A stretch of DNA of 64,000 nt from Strigamia acuminata (taxonomy: Eukaryota; Arthropoda; Chilopoda; Geophilomorpha; Linotaeniidae): contig OX442318.1 in NCBI GenBank assembly GCA_949358305.1, positions 6,248,501-6,312,500 of the forward strand. The letters are read 5' to 3'. The notes under the pieces were generated by a model, which worked only from the letters and a program-made list of their open reading frames with translations, was not told where the DNA came from and made no database searches. The position numbers and the translations under genes were made by a program. The first letter of the stretch is position 1, and each line of letters starts with the position of its first letter. Below are positions 11,292 to 23,900 of this stretch, in pieces.

Positions 11292-11970
11292 ATAACTGAC
11301 CGAAACAATACAGTAATGAATACCGCCCATCACAGGGGTTACGACAATCAGAATCTGCGTGTCAGAGATACGAATCTTTCATAGGATTCGGATGGAATTT
11401 GGAAAGATTTAGATGATTATTTTAATAAAAAATTGAGTCCGTGTGGTTTTCTTACAGGTGTTTTAATATTTCGTAACTACAAAAATGCATTCAACGCCGT
11501 TTCCCGCACATTTTCACGAATTTCGGGGGTGTAATAAACAAACCAAGGTGCCGTTGCAGTTATTTTACACAGATCTATACAGGAAAAATATACAAGAGAA
11601 GAATCACAACATTTTACGATAACAAAAAAAACAAAATGCCAAAATAGTATATTTTTATATATATGTAAATATTATGATGTAGAGAAATCCTTTTTCGCTA
11701 TTCTCGTTTAATGGCTGTATAATATGTGGAATGTAACAAAAATTAACCAAAACATTAAAAAAAACTTTAAAAAAAATTAAAAATCTTTGTTAAAATTAAA
11801 AAAGAAAAGAGTTTTCAAAAGTAGAAATTGTACAATATCACACGTGAGACCCAACCTCACTAAAAATAATAACAAAAAAATGCTTTTCGAGATTTCTTGG
11901 TTACGATTAAAAACTAAATACAATTTAAAATAATAATTAAAAAAAAAACAATAATAATATTTAAAAAAAA
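11292..11970 (-). other. Probable 3' UTR and downstream flank of the SorLA gene
   Basis: This AT-rich sequence follows the SorLA stop codon on the minus strand. No reading frame, repeat array or element ends were seen. The exact poly(A) site could not be fixed. Confidence 0.4.
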
Positions 11971-14900
11971 TTAAGCAATGACTAGAGGCTCGTCGTCCGA
12001 AAAGCCGCGGATCATGGGAGAATCTTCCTCGTCTACAAAATCACCTAAAAATAATTTTTAAATAATTTTTAAATAATTTTTAAAAAATTAATTAATTAAT
12101 TATTCAGTCACCTAAATCATCACCCGTTGAGAACGTGGTCGCCCCCGACCTCGTATTGTAATGGCTGTTAGCGAAAGTGAGTGTGACTCTCTGTAATCGT
12201 TTATGTCGCAAGTAGAGGAACCCAAGAGCCCCCAAGAGCGCCACGCCGATCACGAGTACAAATACGACAATGCCAACAAAGCTTGTCTTATTGAGTACTA
12301 CGGAACTTGGCTCTGGAATGGTTTTTTTTTTAAAAGATTAAAAATTTTATTTTTTTATTTTTGAGGATTTTTAAGTTACCTAATTGCTTGATAAAGGTGA
12401 CAACATCGGATGGTTCGCTCATGTACCCGTTTTCGTCCTTGAGTTGCACCGCAATGTAATAAATGTGTCCTTCCGGGAAATTATTTAACCACAATTTCGG
12501 CTCCATCGCTTGGTATACGTGAGCTTTGCTGAAATCCGTCTCGTTCTCCGAGACCAAAACGAGATAAGAAAATCTAAAATGAAAAGAAAATTGTAAAACT
12601 TTGTAAAAAATTGGCAAAGATTGGCAAAAAAACATAAAAATGTTAAAAAATGTTTAAAAATATTTAAAAATGTTAAAAAATGTTTAAAAAAATGTTTAAA
12701 AATGTTTAAAAAAATGTTTAAAAATGTTAAAAAATGTTAAAAAATTTAAAAAAATGTTTAAAAATGTTAAAAAATGTTTAAAAATTTTAAAAAATGTTTA
12801 AAAATGGTAAAAAATTGGAAAAATGTTAAAAAATTTGAACAAATGTTAAAAAATGTTAAAAATTTGGAAAAAATGTCAAAAAATGTTAAAAAATTGGAAA
12901 AAATGTCAAAAAATGTTAAAAATTTAGAAAAAATGTTTTAAAAAAAACGGAACGAATTGATAAAAATTGGATAAAAATTGTAAAAAAATGTCAAAAAATT
13001 AGAAAAAATTTGAAAAAATGTTAAAAAACGGAAAGAATTGATAAAAATTGAAAATTTTTAAATATTTCCAATTTTGAGTTTGAATTACGTGTCGTGAGAT
13101 GGCACATGTTGTGCTTGCCAGATGAGTTGGTACTGGTCGTTGTACTGCATAATCTGCAGTTGGTTGGGCGTCGGCAACGGGGGCCCCTTGAACGTGACGA
13201 GTTTGGTGGGGCGCGCTTGGTCGTGCGTGGTTTGGATTTGAACGGTGTAGTGTCCTCCGTGACTAATCGTGACGTTGTGCACTCTTACTGTAAATTTCGC
13301 CGCTTCCAATTGGAACCACGAGGTTTTGCGACTAATCACGTCATCTATTCGGATCTTGTAGCCGATGGGTTCGTTGATGTGCTCGCACGACGCCTTCCAT
13401 TTGATCGTGGCCACGAGTCCGTTGACGGTCACTTTGGGCACTTTGGGCGGAGACTTGAGATCGAATTGCGTCGTCTTCCACACGGGTTCGGTGGGCGGAC
13501 CCCAGCCGTACGGATTGACTAATCGCACGACGAAAGCGTAAGATTCGCACGCATTTAAATTGCTTATGTTGTAAGCGAGTTTCGATGTCCGTCCAACGAT
13601 ACCTGAAGTTAAAAATCAATTTAAGACAATTTTAAGTGAGTATTACACAATATTGACAAATTAAGCCAATATTTTACTGTTTGGTGTTCATTTTAGACAA
13701 TTTAACATCAATTTTAGATCACTTTACGCCATTTTTTTACGTTTACGTCAATTTTATGCCAACTTTTGAAATTTTACGACAATTTTACGCAGAATTTCTG
13801 AAATTTTACGTCAATTTTTGAAATTTTACGTCAATTTTTGAAATTTTACGTCAATTTTTGAAATTTTACGTCAATTTTAAAAATTTTACGTCAATTTTTG
13901 AAATTTTAATGCAATTTTTGAAATTTTACGCAAATTTTAGACAATTTCAGGCCAATATTTGAAATTTTACGTCAATTTTTGACAATTTTATGTCATTTTC
14001 TAAAATTTTACCTCAATTTTACATATTTACGTTAATTTTAGACAATTATAGACAACTTTATATCTATTTTGTACCTCTTTCTAGTAAATCTTCCTTATTC
14101 AACCCATAAAACACTCCGTATTGCCATTTCACTTGACGATTATCAAGCGGCAATTCCCAGCTCAATTCAACGGTCGATTTCTCCTTGACAGCGGCAGCGA
14201 GATGTCGTGGCGGTGCCAACGACTTCCCCTTTGTTTTCTGCCTGATGTCAACCGGCGGTCCTTGCACGTCGTCCTTGTACGACTGAACTTTGAACGTGTA
14301 CGTAGTCCCAGGCGACAAACCACTAACTACGAATAAAAATCCAACCAATCAATCGAGCCAAACCAAAACAGCCAAACGTCACAACATACCATTAAACGGC
14401 GGCGATTTAACCCTCCTGGTTTCGAATCTCGTCAAATCCATGTCGGACAAAACCGACACCACATATCCGTCGATTTTTTGTTTGCTTCGAACCCAATTTA
14501 GAACCACGCTCGAATTATCGCAAGTTTGAACCGTCAGATTGGTCACGGCTTGTAAAACCGAATCGTTCTTAATATATAAATAAACCACGTTCGATTTGTT
14601 GCTTTCCATGTCCAACCCCACAGCAGTTATCTGCAAAAAACATCAAATAAATCAAAAACACAATTTCACCCACATTTATACATCTTTACATGTGTTTTAC
14701 ATGTTTTTTTACACGTTTTTACATAATTTACACGTCTTTACATGTATTTTACACGTCTTTTACATGTTTTTACACGTCTTTTACATGTTTTTACACGTGT
14801 TTTACACGTCTTAACATGTGTTTACACGTCTAAACATGTTTTAGAAGTGTTTACATGTAATTTAGATGTATTTCATGTATTTTACACGTCTTTTACATGT

Positions 14901-17900
14901 TTTTACACGTGTTTTACATGTTTTTACACGTGTTTTACATGTTTTTACACGTGTTTTACACGTCTTCACATGTTTTTTAGACGTCTAAACATGTTTTAGA
15001 AGTGTTTACATGTAATTTAGACGTTTTTCATGTATTTTACACGTCTTTTACATGTTTTTACACGTCTTTTACATGTTTTTACACGTCTTTTACATGTTTT
15101 TACACGTCTTTTACATGTTTTTACACGTCTTTTACACGTCTTCACACGTGTTTTACACGTCTTCACATGTTTTTTAGACGTCTAAACATGTTTTAGAAAT
15201 GTTTACATGTAATTTAGACGTTTTTCATGTATTTACACGTATTTTACACATACCCAGATGGAATAATTGACTTCCGGTGTAAAATAATTATCCAGAGAGA
15301 AATTCCTGTTGTTCAAATCAACAATCTCCTGTTTTTTCGGCGGATTCGGCGGCGAAATATACAGGCAGTATCCCAACAGTCGTGAATTAAGGCGCAACGG
15401 CAGATCCCACGAAAACATCACCTGCTGGCTGTGGATTTGCCGCATCACCAAATTCCTCGGCGGACTCGAAACTACAAAAAACCAATTCATCCAAATCAAA
15501 CAAACTCCAAACAAACCAAAACCAAACAAAAACCCAACCGTCAGGCGACGTCGTCATCTGAACGAACTTCGTCGGCCTCGACACGTGTTTGGTCCCGTTG
15601 GTCGCCCGCACGAAAACCGTCGCTTGATACACCGTAAACGGCGTCAAGTGTTGGAAAGTGAAAACATTGGACCTCGTCCACGATTGGTTGCTCCAAGTGG
15701 CGTTCCCCGCCTCCCTGATGGCCGGCATGTACTCGAATTCGGCACCCCCCGTTCCGATTTTCGTCCAGAAGACCGAAAACGAGTTTTTCCGGACGCTTTT
15801 CACGTCCGTGGTGAGCGAATCGATCGCGTATTCCCTCTCGACGCCGGTGCAGTTGAGTTCGTCGCTCGAGTCCAGGCAGTCAGGGTTTCCGTCGCAGTGC
15901 TTGACCGATGGGATGCAGGAGCCGAATTTGCATTCGAAGTAGCCGGGGCCGCACGCGGAGTTGTCGGGCGGGAAGGTCGGCGCGGGGTGGGTCGAGTCGG
16001 GTGCGAAGGTGGGCACGCAGCCGCTTTCGTCGCTGTTGTCGGCGCAGTCTTTGACGCCGTTGCAGACGTATTGGCGCGGGATGCAGCCGGTGCTGTGGAG
16101 GCAGTGGAAGTATTCGGGGCCGCAGGTCCACGTGCAATTGCGCTCGTCTTCGCCTTTGTCGCAGTCGTTTTCTCCGTCGCAGACCCAGGCTTGCCAGATG
16201 CAGTTGCCTGGAAAGTGGAGGTGTATTTTAATTGGGTTTTAGTGTTGGGGAGTTGGTTTTTGAGATCGTGAATTCGGAAATATTCAATTTTAAGCTTCGG
16301 AAAATTGATTTTGTACGAAAAATTCAATTTAAACATTAGAAATTTAATTTTGTACGAAAACTTCAATTTTAAACATCAGAAATTTAATTTTGTACAAAAA
16401 AATTAATTTTAAGCATCGGAAAATCGTTTTTGTACGAAAAATTCAATTTTAAGCTTAGAATATCGATTTTCTACGAAAAATCCAATTTTAAGCATCGGAA
16501 AATCGATTTTGTACGAAAAATTCAATTTTAGACATCAGAAATTTAATTTTGTACGAAAAATTCAATTTAAACATTAGAAATTTAATTTTGTACGAAAAAT
16601 TCAATTTTAGACATCAGAAATTCAATTTTAGACATCAGAAATTCAATTTTAGACATCAGAAATTCAATTTTAGACATCAGAAATTTAATTTTGTACGAAA
16701 ACTTCAATTTAAACATAAGAAATTTAATTTTGTACAAAAAAATTAATTTTAAGCAGCGGAAAATCGTTTTTGTACGAAAAATTCAATTTTAAGCTTAGAA
16801 TATCGATTTTCTACGAAAAATCCAATTTTAAGCATCGGAAAATCGATTTTGTACGAAAAATTCAATTTTAGACATCAGAAATTTAATTTTGTACGAAAAA
16901 TTCAATTTAAACATTAGAAATTTAATTTTGTACGAAAAATTCAATTTTAGACATCAGAAATTCAATTTTAGACATCAGAAATTCAATTTTAGACATCAGA
17001 AATTCAATTTTAGACATCAGAAATTCAATTTTAGACATCAGAAATTCAATTTTAGACATCAGAAATTTAATTTTGTACGAAAACTTTAATTTAAACATAA
17101 GAAATTTAATTTTGTACGAAAAATTCAATTTTAGACATCAGAAATTTAATTTTGTACGAAAAATTCAATTTTAGACATCAGAAATTTAATTTTGTACGAA
17201 AACTTCAATTTAAACATTAGAAATTTAATTTTGTACGAAAACTTCAATTTTAAACATCAGAAATTTAATTTTGTACAAAAAAATTAATTTTAAGCAGCGG
17301 AAAATCGTTTTTGTACGAAAAATTCAATTTTAAGCTTAGAACATCGATTTTCTACGAAAAATCCAATTTTAAGCATCGGAAAATCGATTTTGTACGAAAA
17401 AAATTCAATTCAGACACCACAAAATTAATTTCAAACATCAGAAAATCGATTTTAGACATCAAAAAATCATCTTTCCAACAGCAAAATCGATTTTAGACGT
17501 CGGAAATTCATCTTTCTAATCGCAAAATCGATTTTAAACGTCAAAAATTCACCTTTCTAATCGCAAAACCGATTTTAGACACCAAAAATTCATCTTCCTA
17601 ACCCCAAAATCGATTAAACTCAATTTATTTCCCAATTCAAAACCCAATCCCACTTTTACAACTCCAAAAAAACAAACCCCACATACATACCATTATCACA
17701 CATGAAATGATTCTCCCCGCAGAAATGCCCCGGCAAAGTCGTCGCCACCGTCACCACCGCCGCCGCCGTCGTATACGCACAATCAAACTCATCACTCCCA
17801 TCGCTACAATCCGACACCCTATCGCACTTCCACCAAATCGGCACGCACTTCCCACTCGACTGACACCTAAACAACCACGGCGTACAATTCCCCGCCACCT

Positions 17901-20900
17901 CCCCACTCGGCACCGTCGGCACCACACTCCCCCCACCACCACCCCCCGTACAATTCACCTCATCGCTCCCATCCTTACAATCATCATGCCCATCACACAC
18001 CCACGTCTTAAACACGCAATGCCCATTACTACAATTAAACTGCCACGACTGACACGTATGATTCCCACAATCCTCCTCGTCCGAATTATCGTGACAATCC
18101 CGATCCCCGTCGCACCTCCACGCCTGATGAATGCACTTATCGCCGCTCTTACACCGAAACTCCCCCGTCTCGCACTCCGGCTTACTAACCGCCGTACAAT
18201 TCTCCTCGTCCGACCCGTCCCTGCAATCATCGTCCATATCGCACACCCAATTCTTATTAATACACCCCCCGTTCTTGCACGCGAACTCCGACTCCACGCA
18301 CGCCTTATACGTGCAATTAACTTCGTCCGACCCGTCCGAACAATCCCGCTCCATGTCGCAGTGCCATTTAACGGGCACGCACGGGCCACTGGCGCACGCG
18401 AATTGATTCCCGTTGCACGTGGTCGACGCGCAGTGCATCTCGTCCGAATTATCGCCGCAGTCGTTGTCGCCGTCGCAGTGCCACATGGCGGGAATGCAAA
18501 AAAGACCCGACGCGCACGCGAACGACCCTTTGGCGCAGATGTCGCTCGACGACTTCTTCTTGCACATGCCGTTCTCGTCCATCTCCTCGTCGCCGTCCGT
18601 GCACAGGCAGCGCTCGTCGCCGTTGGGTTCGCGCACGACGTGGAAGCCGTCCGGACAGCGGCACGTGACGCGCTCGTCCGGCTGCAGCATGCACAGGTGC
18701 GTGCAGTTGGCCTTGTCGCACGGGTTGTTGCGGCCGATCTGGACGGCGCGGTCGTAGATCTTGAGGTCCATGATGCCGACGAGGTTGGCGGCCACGACCT
18801 GCACGCCGGAGCCGTCGAATTTGTCGGCCACGAGGATGGAGTGGCGGATCCAGTCGTCCCAGTAGATCCAGTCCTTGTGCACGCCGATGGCGAACGGGTG
18901 CGGCGCGATGCTGGCGCTCTGGATGAGGTACTTCATGTTCTTGCCGTCGAGGTCGGCGGTGGCGACGTAGTCGAGCTTGGCGTCGACCCAGTAGATTTTG
19001 TCGGTGTGGTGGTCGATGGTGATGCCGTTGGGCCAGAAGACGTGGGGTTTGGCGATGAGTTGTTGCACGTGGGCGCCGTCCATGTAGGCGCGGCTGATGC
19101 AGGGTTGTTGGGAGCCCCAGTCGGTCCAGAAGAGGTAGCCGCGGAGGGGGTGGAGGGCGATGCCGCGCGGTTTGTCGAGGGTCGGGGCGGAGAGGATGGT
19201 GCGGCGCATGCGGCCCATGTGTTTGATGTCGGTGCGGATGACTTCGATTTTGGCGTTTTCGCCGTCGACGAAGTAGAGGCTGTGGGTGAGCCAGTCGAAG
19301 GCGAGGCCTTCGATGGAGCGGAGGCCGGTCTCGACGAGGATTTCGGGCGTGCTTTTGCCGTCCAGGCAGAGACTCTGAGGGAGAAGGAAATTTAGAATTA
19401 TTAAAGATTTCATTTGATTCGAGAAGTTTGCAGAATTTTGATGGATTTTTTGAGAAACTGTGCTAAGGTTAATTCTAGTGGTCTAAGATTTTATAGAATT
19501 TGCTAAGATTTTCTGATTTTTGTTAATATTTGTTAAAATTTGTTGAAATTTGTTAAAAGTGTTAAAATTAGCTAAAAAATTAGCTAAAAAATTAGCTGAT
19601 ATTTAATGAAACTTGTTAAAATATGCTAAAATTAGCTAAAGGTGCTAAAATCAGTTGAAAATTAGCTAAAAATTGACTAAAATTAGCTGATATTTAATGA
19701 AACCCGTTAAAATATGCTAAAATTAGCAAAAGATGCTAAAATCAGCTGAAAATTATCTGAAAATTAACTAAAATTAACTGAAAATTAGCTGATATTTAAT
19801 GAAACTTGTTAAAATATGCTAAAATTAAGTAAAGGTGCTAAAATTAGGTAAAAGTACTAAAATTAGCTAAAGGTACTAAAATTAGCAAAAAATTAGCTGA
19901 AAATTAACTGATATTTACTGAAATTTGTTAAAATATGCTAAAATTAGCTGATATTTACTACTGAAACTTGTTAAAATATGCTAAAATTAGCTAAAGGTGC
20001 TAAAATTTGCTATAATTAGCAAAAAGTGCTAAAATCAGCTGAAAATTAGCTAAAGGTGCTAACATCAGCTGAAAATTAGCTAAAGGTGCTAAAATCAGCT
20101 GAAAATTAGCTGAAAATTAACTAAAATCAGCAAAAATTATTGCTTAAAGTTGATTTAATTTGATTTGTACCAAAATATTGTCATCGTCAATGTCGGCCCA
20201 GTAGACGCAGTTGTTGACGAAGTTGTATTCGATGGCGATGACGTTTCGGAGTTTGGGGATGGGAAGGACTTCGACGTGAGTTTCGGTTGCCAGAGATATG
20301 CGACTGATGGTTTGGCGTCGAGAGAAGAGAATAAATTCTGGGAGAGGTTTGACGGGGCAGGAAATCTGCTCGGGTTTGTATCGACTCTCAATTCCTTCTT
20401 CGCACACGTCGCCGGGGATCTTCCGGTATCCTCTCGACCGGTTGAAGTATGAACCGGACTTGCACGACTCGGGAATGGCGAACGGATCAATGTTGCTTGA
20501 ATTATCGTGCACGCAAAAACGTTGTTTCTTTTCCTCCAATTTAAATCCGACGTCGCTGCAAACAAAAACAAATCAGATTGAAATTGACTAAAAATCGATG
20601 AAAATCGTTTAAAAATTGTTAAAAACCGATTAAAATCGTTTAAAAATTGTTAAAAACCGATTAAAATCGTTAAAAATGGATGAAAATCGTTAAAAATGGA
20701 TGAAAATCGTTAAAAATGGATGAAAATCGTTAAAAATGGATGAAAATCGTTAAAAATGGATGAAAATCGTTAAAAATCGATTAAAATCGTTAAAAATGGA
20801 TGAAAATCGTTAAAAATGGATGAAAATCGTTAAAAATGGATGAAAATCGTTAAAAATGGATGAAAATCGTTAAAAATGGATGAAAATCGTTAAAAATCGA

Positions 20901-23900
20901 TTAAAATCGTTAAAAATCGATTAAAATCGTTAAAAATCGATTAAAATCGTTAAAAATCGATTAAAATCGTTAAAAATCGATTAAAATCGTTAAAAATCGA
21001 TTAAAATCGTTAAAAATCGATTAAAATCGTTAAAAATCGATTAAAATCGTTAAAAATCGATTAAAAATCGATTAAAATCGATTAAAATCAATCTAAACCA
21101 ATTTTAATTTGATTTCCTCACCACTCGAAGTCTTCGAATCGACATTCGCACGTTTCAACCGTCACGACTCGTTCATAGTCCTGTCCGTTGTAGCATTTCC
21201 GCCTGGAAATCCGTCGCTGGTAAATCTCCTCTTGGCCAAGCAAACAATGCCGATACTCGGTCGTCAATCCGTCGCTCGGAGACCAGCTTTTATAGTCCTC
21301 CGACGTGCACTTCTTCCCCTCAAAAGCCGGCTTCAAATCGATCGTGATAATCAGCCATTGGTGCGTGTTCGGCAGCGACCCGAACAGAGTGAAAGTTGTT
21401 GTTTTCTCCCCGGGTTCCGTCATCAAGCCGTAAACGCGAATACTTTGGTTCGAGAATTTCAAAGTTTCCCACGATTCGCCTTCGTCCACCGAATAACTAA
21501 TAAATATAAAATTTATTATTTTAAATTTAAAATAAAATATAAAAATAAAAAAATCTTTTTTTTTACATTAATTCGCTCGTGGATCCTTCGCCCCAATACG
21601 CTTTCACTGCTGCAATTATTCCGCCGTGGTCGCCAATCGAGTAGAAATAGTTTCCGTCGAGGATCTTTTTTCGGAAAATAAAATTAAAAATTTTATTTTA
21701 TTTAATTTTTTTTATTTTTTGTGAAATTTGTTTCGTTGATTTACTTTGTGCCAGGAATAACCGGCGTCCGTGGAGAGGAATATTGCTGGGTGACCTTTTA
21801 AAGATTTGCCGAGAACTCCCGACGCCATGATGACACCGACAGCGCTCGATTGCGACCGGATTAAAGTCGTTCTGAGTGGAGGATAGAGTTGGTTGAAGCG
21901 TTGTGACAAGTGAAGGGAGCAGTTTTCACTCTACAGAATCGAAATAATCAATTACAACAATTTATATTGCTTTCTAAAACGATATTTTTAGCGACTTTAA
22001 ATTTGTAAACGGTAAAATGGGACGAAAATACGTTTTAAAACGAAAAAATGGTCGTTTTACATACAAAAATCGTCTTTTTTAGACTAAAAAAGCAGAAATT
22101 TCGTCATTTTTGGAGTAAAAAAGCAGAAAATTCGTCATTGTTGGAGTAAAAAAGCGGAAAATTCGTCTTTTTTGGACTAAAAATGCACAAAAACGCTTTT
22201 TTCAAGTAAAAATACAATATTAAATGGCCTCATTTTTGTCCCGGCATTGTTTACAAATGTAAAAATTTAATTTCCTACCAATTTGCAGTCAATACGTTTG
22301 CCGTACTGATCCGTTTGTGGCGGGTTTAAGGGCATCCAATGCCCCCCTTTGTCGAACGTTATTAAAGTAACCAAATCTTCTGGTCCTAAATCATGATTTC
22401 CTTTGAATTCTTTTTGCAACTGTGATGCGATGTAAACCCCGGTGAGTCCTTCAATTTTATAGAAATCAGCGAACGTCTCTTCTGTGACAAAACTACCAAA
22501 AAAAACCATCAAAATACATCAAAAATTAAAAATACTGAAAGCCGAAAAACGATTAAACTAATCACCTCAACCACGTATCTCGCGCTGCTCCTTTAGGACT
22601 GTAGTAAAACACCCGTTCGAGAGAAAGCGAATAAGCCAATCCTCTAACGTCGGAAATGTAAAGATTCGTTTCCATGTGTTCGTGATTTACACACACGAAA
22701 ACTTGACCTTCGGATGCATCTGGGATGAAATAATCCTTAAAAAAAAGTTAGATAAAACGTCAAATTGTGGATAATAACAATAAAAATTGATGTAATAACG
22801 TTTAAAATTGGTTTAAATTGACTAAAAAACGTTCAAAATTGGATTAAATTATCTAAAAAACGTTCAAAATTAGTTTAAATTGACTAAAAACGTTCAAAAT
22901 TGACTAAAAACGTTCAAAATTGGCTAAAAAACGTTCAAAATTGGTTTAAATTGACTTAAAAAAGTTTAAAATTAGTTTAAATTGACTAAAAACGTTCAAA
23001 ATTGACTAAAAAACGTTCAAAATTAGTTCAAATTGACTAAAAACGTTCAAAATTGACTAAAAAACGTTCAAAATTAGTTTAAATTAACTAAAAACGTTCA
23101 AAATTAGTTTAAATTGACTAAAAAACGTTCAAAATTGGTTTAAATTGACTAAAAAACGTTCAAAATTGGTTTAAATTGACTAAAAAACGTTCAAAATTAG
23201 TTTAAATTGATAAAAACGTTCAAAATTGGTTTAAATTGATTAAAAACGTTCAAAATTGGTTTAACACTAGAAAGGCCAGAGCGGTCATTTTGACCGCAAC
23301 AGCTGTTTTAAACAGCTGTAGCAATAAACCCAATGGGTTTACAATGCTGGTATTTTTCCACTTTTACTGATTTATGATACTTTACATCATAAATCAGCAA
23401 ACGTGGCATTTTTCTTTTAAAAAAATTTTAAAAAAGAGAATTGACCTAGAAAGGCCGAATGCGGTCAAAATGACCGCTTGAAACAACACTGCACAAGACG
23501 TGCACGAAACGTGGACAAAACGCGCACAAATTGTGCAAAATACATAAACAATACGTGTATCTTGCGTTTAGCCATCAAATTGATCAGTAACACGCGAAAT
23601 ATGCGAAGAAAATAGCAAAACAAAAATTGATGGTTTTTATAAAATCTGATAAAATTAAAAACGGAAATTTAATTTTATCAGGTTTTATAAAAACCATCAA
23701 TTTTTGTTTTGCTATTTTCTTCGCATATTTCACGTGTTACTGATCAATTTGATGGCAAAACGCAAGATACACGTATTGTTTACGTATATTGCACGATTTG
23801 TGCGCGTTTTGTCCACGTTTCGTGCACGTCTTGTGCAGTTGTTTCATGCGGTCATTTTGACCGCTTTCGGCCTTTCTAGGTAGGCGGAAATTCCGGCCTT

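Noticed and set aside
13094-13522. 142-codon + strand frame
   Set aside because: Antisense of a SORL1 fibronectin exon.
15309-16271. 320-codon + strand frame and a 188-codon minus-strand frame
   Set aside because: These are shadows of the SORL1 exon at 15539-16207 in other frames and extend into flanking repeats.
17707-19395. 562-codon + strand frame
   Set aside because: It is the exact antisense of the large SORL1 LDLR exon, with biased residues (A/V/R/H rich) and no gene signals.
20585-21095. CRISPR-like regular array
   Set aside because: There are no distinct spacers between repeats; the unit is continuous and the genome is animal.
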